Source of the DNA: Saprolegnia diclina VS20
Lineage: Eukaryota; Oomycota; Saprolegniomycetes; Saprolegniales; Saprolegniaceae
Length of the DNA: 64,000 nt
Reading direction: 5' to 3'
Assembly (NCBI RefSeq): GCF_000281045.1
Contig: NW_008246096.1
Location: 284,455-348,454 of the forward strand
Under the pieces are notes generated by a model. The model was not told the origin of the DNA and did no database searches. It saw only the letters and a program-made list of their open reading frames with translations. The number at the start of each line of letters is the position of its first letter. Within the stretch, counting starts at the first letter, position 1. The position numbers and the translations under genes are program-made. Positions 53,852 through 64,000 of the stretch are shown here, piece after piece.

Positions 53852-56800
53852 TTATGCGAACCACGGCGCGACCTTGTCGACATGGGCTGGTAGCGTCGCA
53901 ACGTCCTTGAGGGCGACCGCGCTGGCCTGGACGAGGGCAACGGTGGCTTCGTGGCCCAGACTCGTCTCGATCTCGGCGCACGTCGCTTGGACAAGCTTGG
54001 CCGCCAATCCACTCTCGACCTTCATACGAGCGCCATGAGCAACTATGTTTTCGTCGAGCAGTCTGCTTACCAGCGGGCGAAGCGTGGTCGTGAGCCACGC
54101 CAGGGGAATGGCACCTGCTGCAACCAGAAACGCAGGCACGGGTGCCACGTAGCTGGCCGCTTGCGGCACGTCAATCTCAACGTCTTCAAAGATGGAGACG
54201 AGCCACCACGCGAGGGCGGCTTGGAGATCTGCCGTCGGCAGCGTCCCTCGGCCGTGGAGATCGCGGAGGACCGTCACAAGCTGCGCGCGTTGACTGCTCT
54301 TGCACTCGCAGAGCATGTTGAGAACGAGTTTGACGAGCGTCATGTGGAGCTTCTCGTGCGCCGCGAGCTCGTGGAGGCACGTTTCGACCTCAGCAATGTC
54401 GCCAACGACAAGGTACTCGTCGACAATCGGCGTCAGTCGCGCCCAGAGCTCTTCATCATCCTCGTCTTCCTCGTCATCGTAAAAGTACATGTCGATCTCC
54501 TGCTCCTTAAGAAACGCGTCGACCGATGCGCCGTCGGGCAAGAAGGCAACGACCGAGAGCTCTTCACGTGCAATCATGGCAACGACCGACTCGAGCGACG
54601 TCTCTTCTTCAATCACAGAGAGAACTTCGGCCAGCAAGAGCCCGGCAAGCCCGCTGTCCACCTACCAGAAGCCATATGTGAAGACGCGACTTTAGGATGA
54701 TAGCGCCGTACCAAGTGCCCCACGACCGACTGTAGCCAGGAGAGACCAAAGCAACCTGCCAGAATGAGCCGACCCAGCACGGCCGCCAACGACTCGTGCA
54801 CCTACGGGCCGTCAGGATCCGCGACGTTCATCAAGAACGGACCATGGGGATATCGATGCGGAGATCGTCGAGAAACTCGAGCGTGTTGAGGAGCGCGCTC
54901 TGCATCTCGGTGGCGCCCAGATCCAACGTCTCGTAGAGCGACGCCAGCATATCGACGGCCGCGGACCGCTCGTGGTCCTTGCCTTCGAGCGCATATGTCA
55001 AGGCCGTATCGATGAACGACACGTGCACGTCCCGGGGCAGCTCGCGGAGACACGCGCGCGTCTCGTCGAGGTCGTGCGACGCAAGGTACTCCTTGACAAT
55101 GCCCTTGATGCGACTCGAAGCCGCGGCCGGCGACAGCGGCGCGGGAGCCCGCAGCAAGAGCGTGCTGTTTTGCTTGGCGAGTTTCTCGCTCGAGTTCGCA
55201 GTCTTCTTGCGCTTCCCGACCAAATCGTCGTGCTGCGCGTTCTTCCCGAGACGCTGGAGCTTCTCGGCTTCCTTGCGGACTTCGTCGAGTGTTTTTTGTT
55301 GCAGTTCCTAGTCATATCGTGTCGTCTCTTCGATTGTACAAGCAGCGAGTACCTTGCGCCGGGGCACCCATTGGTAGTCGCGAGTCTCGAGAAGGTCCTT
55401 GAGCAGAAAGCGCGTCCGGGACGGCAGCGACGGCGTCTCGGACAGTTCGACGAGACGAACAATGATGCCATTCATGACCGTCTTGACGCCGTCATGATCA
55501 AACTTCTTGCCGACGGTCGCAAGCATCTTGCAGAGCGCTTCGAGCTCTTCCTCGTCCGGCATGCTACGCCATTACGTCAGCGAGTCCATGCAAAGACGAA
55601 TGTGCACCGAAGCGTCTGCAGCGCAATGCCCTGCGTCTCGGTCGTCACGAGGCGAAGACCGAGGAGCTTGAGCAAGCACGTTTGAACCACGTTTTCCTAC
55701 CAACACGGTCGCGTCCTCGTCATGCACATGACGTCATACCGCGAGGAGCTCGACCTTGAAGAGCTCGCCGATGAAGCGCATGTTGCCAAGCATGCGGGCT
55801 TTGGCGCGCTTGGCCACCTATCGCCACATGGCTCAGGAAACGTTGCTTCAGGAAGAGGCTTGTACCAGCGCCGCACGGTGCTTTTCTTCTTCGGTCGTCG
55901 GCGCCACGGTCTTGTCGGCCACGTTCTACGTCATACGAGCGTCCGCGACCGTCCGTGACAGAGGTGGCGATGTACCCATTTGTCAAACTCGTCCTGGCAG
56001 CGCGTCACAAGAAGGCGCTTGAACGTTGTGCACTTGACAGCCGCCTTCATCGCAGCGTCCGCTACGCCATCTCATACTTGTATCGTAGCCCTAAACACCC
56101 CAAGAACGTACCCGAAGGAAAGTTACCGAGCAGCAGTTCGTCTTCGGTCAGCGAGTCGCGGGTTTTGGCCGAGACAAAGTAGCCGGCGCCGGCGCGCTTG
56201 GTGCAAATAGCAAAGAGGTGGGTGTCGTTGCAGTAGAACGACGGCACGTTGAGCTCGTCCACCGCGACAGGCGGGTCGCTCGACGGCGGCGCGGCCACGC
56301 ACGCGTCGACACTACTCGACACGCAATCAACCATCATCCACTGTCTCACTTGCTACCTCTCGTAGGGACCATAGAACGGCGGAAACGACGGGCTCGAAAT
56401 GGCCGTCCAGAGCCAGCTCTAGCACTGCACATGAGCACAAACGAAGGCTGCAACATCGAATACCTTGCTGGTGGCGTGCTGCACCGGGTGCAGAAACTTG
56501 TAGGCGCCGTTGGCGAGCGTGTGGGCGTGAAGGCGCGCGCAGAGGTCGGCGTACACCTCGGCAAAGTTGGGCTCGTCCAGCGCCTTCTCCATGATCATGC
56601 GAACGATGGTGCGAAGCACCCCAAACGACGTGAGTGGAATTTCGCAAAACGACAGCGTGAGCTTCTCAAAGAGCTCACGCGTGAGCTTGTTGAGGAGAGT
56701 CTTGACCGTGGCCGCGACCGAGTCGTCGATAACGACGACCTTTTCTTTGGATGGCACCCAGCGCTTCTCCGACTTGACAAACGGCTCGTACGGTCCATCG

Positions 56801-58547
56801 AGAAGCGGCGGCGGCGCGACGTCTCGTCCACCGCGGCGCCCTTTGCCGCCCTTCTTGCCACCGTAGTCGCGCTCGCGCTCGCGGCGGCCGTTGCCAGCAT
56901 TGTTGCCTACGATCTGTCAGATCTGAGCCATCACGAGTCACGATGACAGACCATGGGACGCAGATGGCCGCTGCGACGCAGTGCCTCGGCGCAACGAGCT
57001 ACGGTCGCGCGACGCGAACGAGCCTTTTGCTGACCGCGCAAGCGCGCGCGGTGACGCTGGCATCGTGATGACGGTCATGTCGGCGGTCAAGTCGGCCGGC
57101 TTGGGGTACTCGCGCTTGTAGCTACAAAGATATCTTATCGGCAAAGAGAGAATGGCCCCTGTCTACCTCAGCAATTCGAGATACGAGTAGCGCATCTTCT
57201 CGAGCGGCTTCGTGGGCTCGCGTGCGATGCTTAAGGCGAGCGACGACGAGAGACTCGACTTCATGCTTTGCATGAGCGACGACTTGAAGACCGGCGCGGA
57301 TGGCTTGGGCGCGGTCTCCTTCTGGAGCTTGGCGTAGTAGTCGTTTGTGCGCTTCTCTTTCTCACTTAGCGACTCGCCGCGGGGCTTTTCGACCGACCTC
57401 GGCTTGTCGAACGATGATGCTGCAAAGCTGCTGCGCGGCTTCTCGACCGACATGGCGCCGCGGGCCTGCAGCCGTTCTCGCAGCGTCGCATACTGCGGCT
57501 GCTCGTCCGTCACAGTGCGTGTCAATGTCACTAATTGCTGCGGTATGACGCGAACGGACAAGGTGTCATATGTACCTTTACGCACTTCGGGGGACGGGGC
57601 TTGGGCTGGCCGCTGGACGGCAGGTCCCGCAGATGCTTGTCGGTGCAGCGCGGGCCCCCGGCTCTCGAATGAGGTCTTTCGTGCGAGTGGTGCCGGCGGC
57701 GGCGGTGCGTGTGACTCGATGTTGCGCCGCGAAGAGTCGCTGTCCCGTTTACCGCTATTGCTTCGGTCGCGTCGCGCCTCGCGTGGCGGCGCGTCGTCCA
57801 TGGAAGAGCGGGAGCTGGACCGAGAGAGGCCGCGGGGATCGTCTGTAGAGGTGTGCTTCGGGCCGACTCGTGACAGAATCGACGCTACACAAGGGGTCAG
57901 AATGGACAGCAGCATCGTGCGCTCGGCGTACGCTTCTTCCCGTCATGGCTGCTTGCCTGAGAGCTCTGTCGCTCGAGCGTGACCGTTCGATCGCGTGGCT
58001 GCCGCTCAATCGATACGTCGCGCTTCTTGAAGCTAGAGCGCGGCCCGTCATTACGCGCCGGCTTGGCCTCGGCCTCCTGCAAGGTTGCATGCAACGACGA
58101 CTTGAAGCGCGGCTTGGCTTCGCGATACGTCTTTTCGTCATGTCGATGTGTCTTGGGCGCGCTACTGTCGTCATTGCCGGCCGCCACTATGAGCGACGAC
58201 TTGAAGGGCGTCTTGGCCGGCGGCGACGGCTCGGACGCGACAGCGACGGCCTTGGGCTCTGTCACCGTGTCTACGGACGCCATCAAGCTCGATCGGAACT
58301 TGGTCGGCGGCGCCTCCGAAGGTGTCGCCTCCTTCGTCACGTCCTTCTTGGGCGCGTAGACCATGCGCTTCTTTGTCCGCGCCTCGTGGGTCTTGGGCGC
58401 ATCATGCTCGTCCATCGATGGCTGCTTGGCTGGTCGGTCGCGGCCTGACGACTTACCCCGGCCGCTGGGCGCGTGGTCCTTCTCGTTGCCGTCCGTGGCG
58501 AGCGACGCAGCGAGGCTGCTCTTGAACTTGGGTCGGTTGGCCGCCAT
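53852..58547 (-). CDS. EIF4G: Translation initiation factor eIF4G with MIF4G and MA3 domains
   Basis: Scaffold of cap-dependent translation, joining eIF4E, eIF4A and eIF3. ATG 58547 opens MAANRPKFKSSL. The disordered N-terminal part repeats an F[KR]SSL phrase five times and ends with the eIF4E-binding motif YSYLELL (YxxxxLphi, about 57170-57190), spliced to SYKREYPKPADLTADM. The MIF4G domain is split over several exons: VKTLLNKLTRELFEKL, SFGVLRTIVRMIMEKALDEP, FKRLLVTRCQDEFDKW, ARMLGNMRFIGELFKVELL and DEEELEALCKMLATVGKKFD. The MA3 domain follows (IKGIVKEYLASHDLDETRACL), then a second MA3-like region (about 54660-53852). Roughly 100 unusual residues interrupt MIF4G. Many introns; some borders are approximate. 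Stop TAA 53852-53854. Confidence 0.85.
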
Positions 58548-58925
58548 CTCGTTGTTCTTGTTGTCTTCGTCGCCTTGTTCCCCAGTATACACTATTTATG
58601 TTTAAATAGCACATTAAATAGTGTTGGATTTTAACAGAGTGGCCATGCAAAGCGGCAAGTTCAAGCTCATACTGCAGCACCATGGCCGAGACTTGGCGAT
58701 AACGAGACACGGTGTGTGCACTCACGTCTGAACGCCAGCAGAATGCGTCTGCTGTCCGAGATGCCCCACCGACAATGTGACTGGGCCCAGGGCAGGATGC
58801 CTTGACTTATGAAGGTCAGGTCAGCTGCACGACAATGCCCCACAAGCCCACTCGTCTCGCCTTGTCCGCCGACTCATACACATGCATGGGTTAAAATGAA
58901 GTCGATTCAAAGGAGATACAGCGAT
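58548..58925. other. Intergenic region upstream of eIF4G
   Basis: 378 bp that should include the eIF4G promoter and the 3' flank of MAPEG copy 1. AT-rich near 58600-58640. No gene seen. Confidence 0.35.
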
Positions 58926-59417
58926 CTACGCGGTCGCGCGATGGTCGTTCGTGAACGCGCCGACGATCGAGTTGCCAGCGAGGACAAAGATGCTGAGCGC
59001 ACCAACAGCAAAGCCGGCGACACGCGGGTAGAGCCACCCGTTGGCGTACGCGATCGTGTGGAGGAAGCGCGCGGCCGTAAAGGTCGTGATGGCGGCGACG
59101 GTCACACTCGCGTTGCCGCCGGTCGTCGCGGCGCCGTACGCCATGATGAGGCCGAGCGGGATGTTCTCGACGTCGTTGGCGAGGATGCGTTGCCAGCGCA
59201 GGTCCTCAATCTTGGCCGCGACTTCCTTGGGCGAGAGGGCCTCGGACGACGACAGGCCAAACGACTGCTTCATACCGGGGCGGAAGCCTTCGTCTTCGGG
59301 TGCGCGGTTGCCAGCGATAAACTTCTTCTTGGCACTAATGCGCGCGACGGCAATGTACTTGGCGTAGAGCAGCGTGCTGCAGATCGCAATGGCTTGGAAA
59401 GGCGACGGTCCTGGCAT
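58926..59417 (-). CDS. MAPEG family membrane protein (microsomal glutathione S-transferase 1-like), copy 1
   Basis: Intronless 163-aa frame from ATG 59417 (MPGPSPFQAIAICSTLLYAKY). The frame stays open upstream to 59582 but has no ATG there, so an untranslated leader is likely. Four hydrophobic helices are visible. The motif RILANDVENIPLGLIMAYGA matches the E-N-x-P signature of MAPEG proteins, and ARFLHTIAYANGWLYPR the R-x-x-H-T helix that contributes to glutathione binding. Expected role: glutathione conjugation or lipid peroxide reduction in ER or mitochondrial membranes. It is one of two same-strand copies 836 bp apart. Confidence 0.85.
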   Translation of the reverse strand: MPGPSPFQAIAICSTLLYAKYIAVARISAKKKFIAGNRAPEDEGFRPGMKQSFGLSSSEALSPKEVAAKIEDLRWQRILANDVENIPLGLIMAYGAATTGGNASVTVAAITTFTAARFLHTIAYANGWLYPRVAGFAVGALSIFVLAGNSIVGAFTNDHRATA

Positions 59418-60253
59418 GTTGATCGTTGACGCGTTCCGCAGAATCTGAAACTGGGAGCACCCTGGAACAGACGAGAACGTTGATACTGTAGCAAGTGATG
59501 TCGACGCCTCTGGTGCAGCTCTGGTGCAGTGGGTGGCGACGTGGCCATCGGACAGGCATGACGCATCCTCGACAGGCTCCACGTTCAGTCTTGGATTCGA
59601 TTTTTACGGGGGTTTGATTGGCTCGTCTCGTGCATCGATATTTCGTTTTTCATGCTGTCGGCCCATGCAGTGTCGGAGCTGGCAGCAATCGCATACGTAA
59701 ACAGTCCCAAGACAGTCAAGCTCGCTTATCGCTCAGTTCACTCAGCTTTGCCACGCATGTGAGGTGCTCATGTGAAGTGCACAGGTGTGGGCAAAGGGTG
59801 AGGGGCTTGTATCGAGTGTTCCCGCGCCCACTTCGCGTGTATCCGTTGTGATTATTTGTGGCATATGCCACTATTAAAAAACGATATGGTATCGACCACA
59901 TCTCGGGCTGTGCGCCTGCAACACCGACACGAGATGGCATGCTGTGCTCGCCAAAGCTATCTCTATCACGGGGCCAAGTATAAGCGATTTCATTTTCAAT
60001 GCAAGTTCGAGCGATCGTGTGGCACAGCGGCGGCAAGCTGAGGATCTCACTAAAAGATGATTGGACAAAAATAAATATGAGAGCCAATGAAAAGACACAA
60101 AGCGTTTCGACGAGCATATATCCATTCTAGCGGGCCCTTGCAAAACGAATAAGACGTGGCGCTGCTGGAGTGAAGCTCCAATACGAAACGCAAAACACAA
60201 TAATAATGCGAGGTTGCTATTCGGATAGTTAATCGATAATCCCACATCTTGGC
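59418..60253. other. Intergenic region between the two MAPEG copies
   Basis: 836 bp without a supported gene. It contains an inverted CCAAT (GATTGG at 59616-59621). It should hold the promoter of copy 1 and the 3' flank of copy 2. No mobile-element ends are seen. Confidence 0.35.
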
Positions 60254-60742
60254 TCAGGACGCAAAGGCGCCGACGACAGCGTTCCCAGCGAGCGTAAAGA
60301 GACTGAACGCACCAATGGTGTAGCCCGTGATGCGAGGGTAGAGCCAACCGTTGGCGTATGCGATCGTATGGAGGAAACGCGCGGCTGTAAAGACTGCAAC
60401 CGCCGTGACCGTGACCGTCGCGTTGCCCCCAGCCGTCGCAGCACCCCACGCCAACACGAGCCCGAGTGGAATGTTCTCGACATCGTTGGCAAGGATGCGC
60501 TGCCAGCGAATGTCCTCGATCGCGGCGGCAGTGTCCGACGCCAAGAGGAGACCCGTGCCTTCGTTTGCTGAGGTCGCGAGGCCAAACGACTGTGGCTTCC
60601 CGGGCTCGGCAGCCGTGTCTTCGGGGGCGCGGTTCCCAGTCGCAACCTTTTTTTTGGCGCTGACAATAGACACGGCAAAGTACTTGGCGTAAAGAAGGGC
60701 ACTGGCGACCGCGACCGCTTGAGTCGGCGTGATCGTGGTCAT
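60254..60742 (-). CDS. MAPEG family membrane protein (microsomal glutathione S-transferase 1-like), copy 2
   Basis: Intronless 162-aa frame from ATG 60742 (MTTITPTQAVAVASALLYAKYF). Same blocks as copy 1: RWQRILANDVENIPLGLVL and ARFLHTIAYANGWLYPR are nearly identical, while the loop after NRAPED differs (AAEPGKPQSFGLATS, plus an extra LLLASDT stretch). Four membrane helices. The high identity of the core with a divergent loop points to an older tandem duplication and perhaps different substrates. Confidence 0.85.
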   Translation of the reverse strand: MTTITPTQAVAVASALLYAKYFAVSIVSAKKKVATGNRAPEDTAAEPGKPQSFGLATSANEGTGLLLASDTAAAIEDIRWQRILANDVENIPLGLVLAWGAATAGGNATVTVTAVAVFTAARFLHTIAYANGWLYPRITGYTIGAFSLFTLAGNAVVGAFAS

Positions 60743-61140
60743 GATCGATACGTTGTAGACAAAGACTATTTTGAAATGGTGAAAGATCGCAATGACGTTC
60801 GACGCGTGTTTGGTCCAGTCGCCGGATCGGCAATCAATGAGACGGTTGATGATGGGCTCGGTTCGACGGCACAAACGAGATGCGCAATCCATCTCCCCTA
60901 CCCCTGGCTCAGAGCCAGTCGCTGGGGTTGCAGAAACGATCGGTCTACAACTTGAAGCGTAATCAAAGTACTACAAATATAGTGCACATTCACAGGGTTT
61001 TGCTTGAAGCTGGTGTTGTCAAGACTACAGAGGCCTTGGTATTATGCGCTCTGCGCGTGCAGTACTCAATATTAATCCCAAGGCCGCTAGTAATCGGTGT
61101 GCTATTCACATCGACTCGTCGTGTTGCGTCGCACACGGAG
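60743..61140. other. Intergenic region
   Basis: 398 bp between the start of MAPEG copy 2 and the stop of the CBM9-like gene. No gene or clear element is seen. Confidence 0.35.
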
Positions 61141-62338
61141 CTAGGTCACTGTTAGGTAGCCTTCGTGCGTGATGCGGGCGACGCTCTCTGTCGCCTTGCG
61201 GGACGCAACAACAGCCTCATACCCGTGACCTGAAAGCTATTTTGCCCATGCGCCATCAAAATAGAGCGCAAAGCATTTCGTCATAACGTTACCTGAAGCG
61301 TGAGCTCGATGCACGCAAGGACGTCGTGGCTGCTGCCAAAGTAGGGTGTGAGCTGCGTTAGGCTCGACGCGTACACTGCGTGCGCTGCAACGTAGGCGGC
61401 TTGGGCGTAGTAGACTTGGAACGCCAGATACCGGACAGGCCATGCCGGGTCCATGGGCACGGGCGACAGCGGCGAGTGGCGTTGGAACTGAATATAGCCC
61501 CACTTCTCGGGCATGTGCATGGCGATTTGGCCCTGGGGACTCCAGACCCAGTTGTCCTCGCTGAGTCCCGGAATTTTCTCGTAGTGGCCGTCGACAATCT
61601 GCACAATGTACTCGACACGGGAAAAGTTGATACGCCAAAAACTGTGATCGGTCGGCGGCACGCGCGCCGTCGTCCCGGCCACAAGGCCGGCAAGGGGCAG
61701 CGCGACCTCGGCCGTCCAATACTTGAGCCGTTGGTCTACTGCAACATCAATATCCGGTCATCGTTTGTCGTCGCGATCGTACTCGGGTGGTTGGGCGACC
61801 CTTTCATGTACACGCCCGAGCGCAGGCCGAATGGAAGCAAGTCAAAGCCAAAGCGCGGGTCGACGCGCGTGCTGTTCTCGTGGCCATTGTCGCGGTACGG
61901 CTTGTTGAGAAGGAGATTCCATGTCGTGTTGATCGCGTTCATTTCAAACTCCTTGTAGTTGTGCGTCGAGCCCGTCGCGTCGACAAACATTTCGAAATCG
62001 TTGTCGTAAAAAATGACCTCGTTGCGCGTCGTGACGTTGGCCCACACCTCTGTCTCCTCCATGTGCGCGCCAACGTAGAGGAATCCGTCGTCGTAGCGCA
62101 TCTTGATGCGTGTTTGAAACCACGGCGCCGCAAACGTCTCGCCGCGAATGTCGACGAAGGGCTCGGACCACGGCACGTTGGCCCAGCCAGCGTCGTCGAG
62201 CTGGCCGTCCACGTCCAGGACTGCGCCGTCGAGGTGCTGGACGGCGTACCGCCGCGGGTAGCTGCTCTCAAAGGTGCATGCGCTCGGTACTGCGCCGGCG
62301 ACAACCGCCGCCAGCATCAAGAGGCGAAAGGCGACCAT
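61141..62338 (-). CDS. Secreted carbohydrate-binding family 9 (CBM9)-like protein
   Basis: ATG 62338 opens a signal peptide (MVAFRLLMLAAVVAGAVPSAC). The mature part has the CBM9-like start LDVDGQLDDAGWANVPWSEPF, then FQTRIKMRYDDGFLYVGAHMEE, then EVIFYDNDFEMFVDATGSTHNY, NAINTTWNLLLNKPY, and after an inferred 45-nt intron YWTAEVALPLAGL and FWRINFSRVEY. These follow the family 9-like beta-sandwich seen in secreted proteins of oomycetes and bacteria. The last exon ends HEGYLTVT (stop 61141-61143). A CCAAT in reverse lies 25 bp upstream of the ATG. Presumed role: binding carbohydrate outside the cell; no catalytic domain is attached. Confidence 0.8.
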
Positions 62339-62775
62339 GGATCGAAAAATGAGGTCGGATTTGATTGGCGAATTTTGACACGTTGGATCCTCTTGAGTTG
62401 ACAAGCGCACAGGACATTCGAACGCGAGCCACTGGGTCGCCTGCCTCGTAGCACAGGCGGTCATCAATCTTATATCTTCATCTAGGATTCATAGCTCGAT
62501 CGTCGAGTGTTATTGTTGCTCCAGAGCCTCCGGCAGGTTGGACCTGCTAACAGCAAGTCCTTCCTTCGTCTAAAATCACGCCATTTGTTGAAAATATTAA
62601 CCTCGTTGTATGATAAGATTTGATGAAAACGCCGTCGACAGAGCGTATACAGAAATGAGGTAGCGTTGCGTGCAGGTCGACAATCATGTCGGTTCCGTGG
62701 AAGTCCGGCGCGGCGGTGGTTGGCCGCGTATCCGGATGTGCAATCTCGGAGCGCGTGCCATAGAAGCTCGCAACA
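62339..62775. other. Divergent promoter region between CBM9-like gene and COX19
   Basis: 437 bp with no supported gene. An inverted CCAAT (GATTGG, 62363-62368) lies next to the CBM9-like start. An AT-rich stretch lies at about 62580-62620. Confidence 0.4.
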
Positions 62776-63252
62776 ATGAACGCGTTTGGTGGCGCTGCGA
62801 CGACGACCCGGCCGCCGGAGAAGGGCGCGTTCCCGCTGGACCACTACGGCGAATGCAAAGAGCAGATCAAGGTAGACGTCGTGGCTATGTGCTCTTGCTC
62901 ATGCTTGCGCAGGTCTACTTGGCGTGCCTCCGCGAGAAGAGCAACAACCACATCGATTGCAAGCACCTCTCGCAGCAGTACCTTCAGTGCCGCATGGACA
63001 AGTAGCGCTGCAGCTACCTCTCGACTAGTCGCTGAGCTGGAATGCGTAGGGGTCTCATGCAGCCCGAGAACCTCGAGAAGCTTGGCTTTGACGAAAAGAG
63101 CTACAAGACAGGCCGCGCCCGGTCGTTCGAGGGCAAGCGCGAGAGTACGACGCTGCGCCACCAGACTGCACACCGAGGCTTATGCTATCATTGTAGAGGA
63201 AGGCTTCGTCGCCGGCACTGGCATCAAGGCAATGCCAACACCCAAGAATTAA
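62776..63252 (+). CDS. COX19: COX19, cytochrome c oxidase assembly protein
   Basis: Four exons (62776-62871, 62913-63001, 63050-63144, 63197-63252) encode about 111 aa. Splicing gives PPEKGAFPLDHYGECKEQIK, VYLACLREKSNNHIDCKHLS, QQYLQCRMDKGLMQPENLEK, LGFDEKSY and finally EGFVAGTGIKAMPTPKN. The twin CX9C cysteines (C..9..C twice) and the LDH.GEC, ECRM and LGF phrases identify Cox19, a Mia40-imported intermembrane-space protein that cooperates with Cox11 in copper delivery to cytochrome oxidase. Length and ending agree with the family. Introns are about 40-52 nt. Confidence 0.92.
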   Translation: MNAFGGAATTTRPPEKGAFPLDHYGECKEQIKVDVVAMCSCSCLRRSTWRASARRATTTSIASTSRSSTFSAAWTSSAAATSRLVAELECVGVSCSPRTSRSLALTKRATRQAAPGRSRASARVRRCATRLHTEAYAIIVEEGFVAGTGIKAMPTPKN

Positions 63253-63810
63253 CGCAATTTACGAGTAGAGCGCACGTAGTCTCGTTCGTTGTTGCATCGC
63301 TCGTTGTCCGCCTGACTACGCCCTTCGTGCAGGGTCGATACTGTGTGCTTTACATGCACGTTGCTCTGCGGGTGGCGCGACGCGGTCTTCTGCAGCGTGT
63401 TCATCCGTGGGCCGTTGGACCGTTTAGGGTCCACTACGTTGTTTCTTCCAGCTAGCAGCCACGTGGGAGTTGGGCATGCATAGCTTTCGCTCGTGTAGGC
63501 GTCCAACATTGCAGCAGCCACCTGCATATTGCCGTGACGCAGTGAGCACACTTGACGGCCGGATGGTGTTGATGTCTTCTCGCTTGCTGGTTACGAGCAC
63601 ACAATGGAGCCTATCTGCTCGTAAACAGCTTGAGAATGCGTGCAGTAAAAGGACCTCTTGCTCGAAGCTCGATGGAATTGCAGCTACCCTTCGAGCGCGG
63701 TCGCCGTAGAGGCGTACGAGGGGAGTCTTTGCTCGAGCAGCCATCAAAATGATTTATAGCCAACCTCAGCGCCTCTCTCGCTCAAGTCCAAGCTCACTGC
63801 CGACAACACC
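63253..63810. other. Intergenic region
   Basis: 558 bp. No supported gene; an open frame on the minus strand (63424-63747) has no recognisable features. A TATA-like TTTATAG lies near 63755, upstream of the next candidate start. Confidence 0.35.
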
Positions 63811-64000
63811 ATGTACCGCAGTGTCCTGCATCGGCTACTGACTAGCGCCAACCGGCCTTCGACGTGCCCCGTAGCCCAAACCGACGGTGTCCTTGCCGTA
63901 ACATACGAGCAATGACGTGGCAGCTCCCTGACGACATCACGTAGTTCGGTGCCAAAACGAGTTGTTGTATATTTAAAGAAGAATAATGAAGAGAGTGCGA
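63811..64000 (+). CDS. Possible first exon of a mitochondrial-targeted protein, truncated by window end
   Basis: ATG 63811 in ACCATG context opens MYRSVLHRLLTSANRPSTC, rich in Arg/Ser/Leu and without acidic residues, like a mitochondrial presequence. The frame closes after about 34 codons, so an exon end or intron must lie before that if the gene is real. No domain can be seen within the window. Weak call. Confidence 0.25.

Noticed and set aside
63424-63747. 107-codon minus-strand open frame near the window end
   Set aside because: No recognisable features and no support from context.
1-64000. Search by eye for tRNA, rRNA, transposase or integrase remnants
   Set aside because: No cloverleaf B-box in a plausible setting, no rRNA-like stretch and no transposase motif was recognised; a computed scan would be needed to be certain.

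Overview
The window looks like nuclear DNA of an oomycete, most plausibly a Saprolegniales-type water mould. The genes are densely packed on both strands and mostly cut by very short introns (about 40-55 nt, GT...TAG). Third codon positions are GC-rich, and neighbouring genes often have stop codons only 3-55 bp apart. The gene content fits a flagellated heterotrophic protist: an outer-dynein-arm docking coiled coil, a kinesin, an ankyrin-FYVE protein, expanded phosphoinositide phosphatases and a secreted CBM9-like protein. The species assignment is inference. I recognised no rRNA, tRNA, CRISPR array or intact transposon.

Layout: 0.1-3.0 kb kinesin (+); 3.0-4.9 PLP enzyme of the Cys/Met-metabolism fold (-); 5.65-7.1 ATG17-like autophagy scaffold (+); 7.2-8.6 NF-YB-like histone-fold protein (-); 9.2-21.3 four tandem paralogues (+), each with about six membrane segments followed by a Cys-capped leucine-rich-repeat domain; 21.6-23.7 outer-dynein-arm docking coiled coil (+); 23.9-25.2 dolichyldiphosphatase (+); 25.2-27.8 P-loop RNA-repair/N4BP2L-like protein (-); 28.2-28.7 YAE1 (+); 28.75-40.1 three INPP4-type phosphoinositide 4-phosphatase paralogues (-,+,-); 41.1-43.0 type II membrane glycosyltransferase (-); 43.3-44.9 two different aminoacyl-tRNA trans-editing enzymes, convergent; 46.0-47.4 ankyrin-FYVE protein (+); 47.7-53.0 giant helical-repeat protein (-); 53.5-53.8 small FN3-like protein with a possible prenylation box (+); 53.9-58.5 eIF4G (-); 58.9-60.7 two MAPEG proteins (-); 61.1-62.3 secreted CBM9-like protein (-); 62.8-63.3 COX19 (+).

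The best candidates for something undescribed are three. First, the four-gene array of polytopic-membrane/LRR proteins, which I cannot place in a named family; its first member carries a one-base homopolymer shift at the expected start. Second, a convergent pair of trans-editing factors: one resembles the animal-type D-aminoacyl-tRNA deacylase paralogue (ATD, also called DTD2) and the other is a YbaK/ProX-type editing domain. Third, an eIF4G with roughly 100 extra residues inside its MIF4G domain and a repeated FKSSL motif in its N-terminal tail. The three INPP4 copies and the FYVE protein point to elaborate phosphoinositide signalling. Unexplained short sequence signals include paired TTGATAC motifs, a CCAAT inverted repeat and promoter motif clusters.

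All exon boundaries were inferred by eye from reading frame, GT/AG sites and paralogue comparison. Family names rest on recalled motifs, not on database searches.
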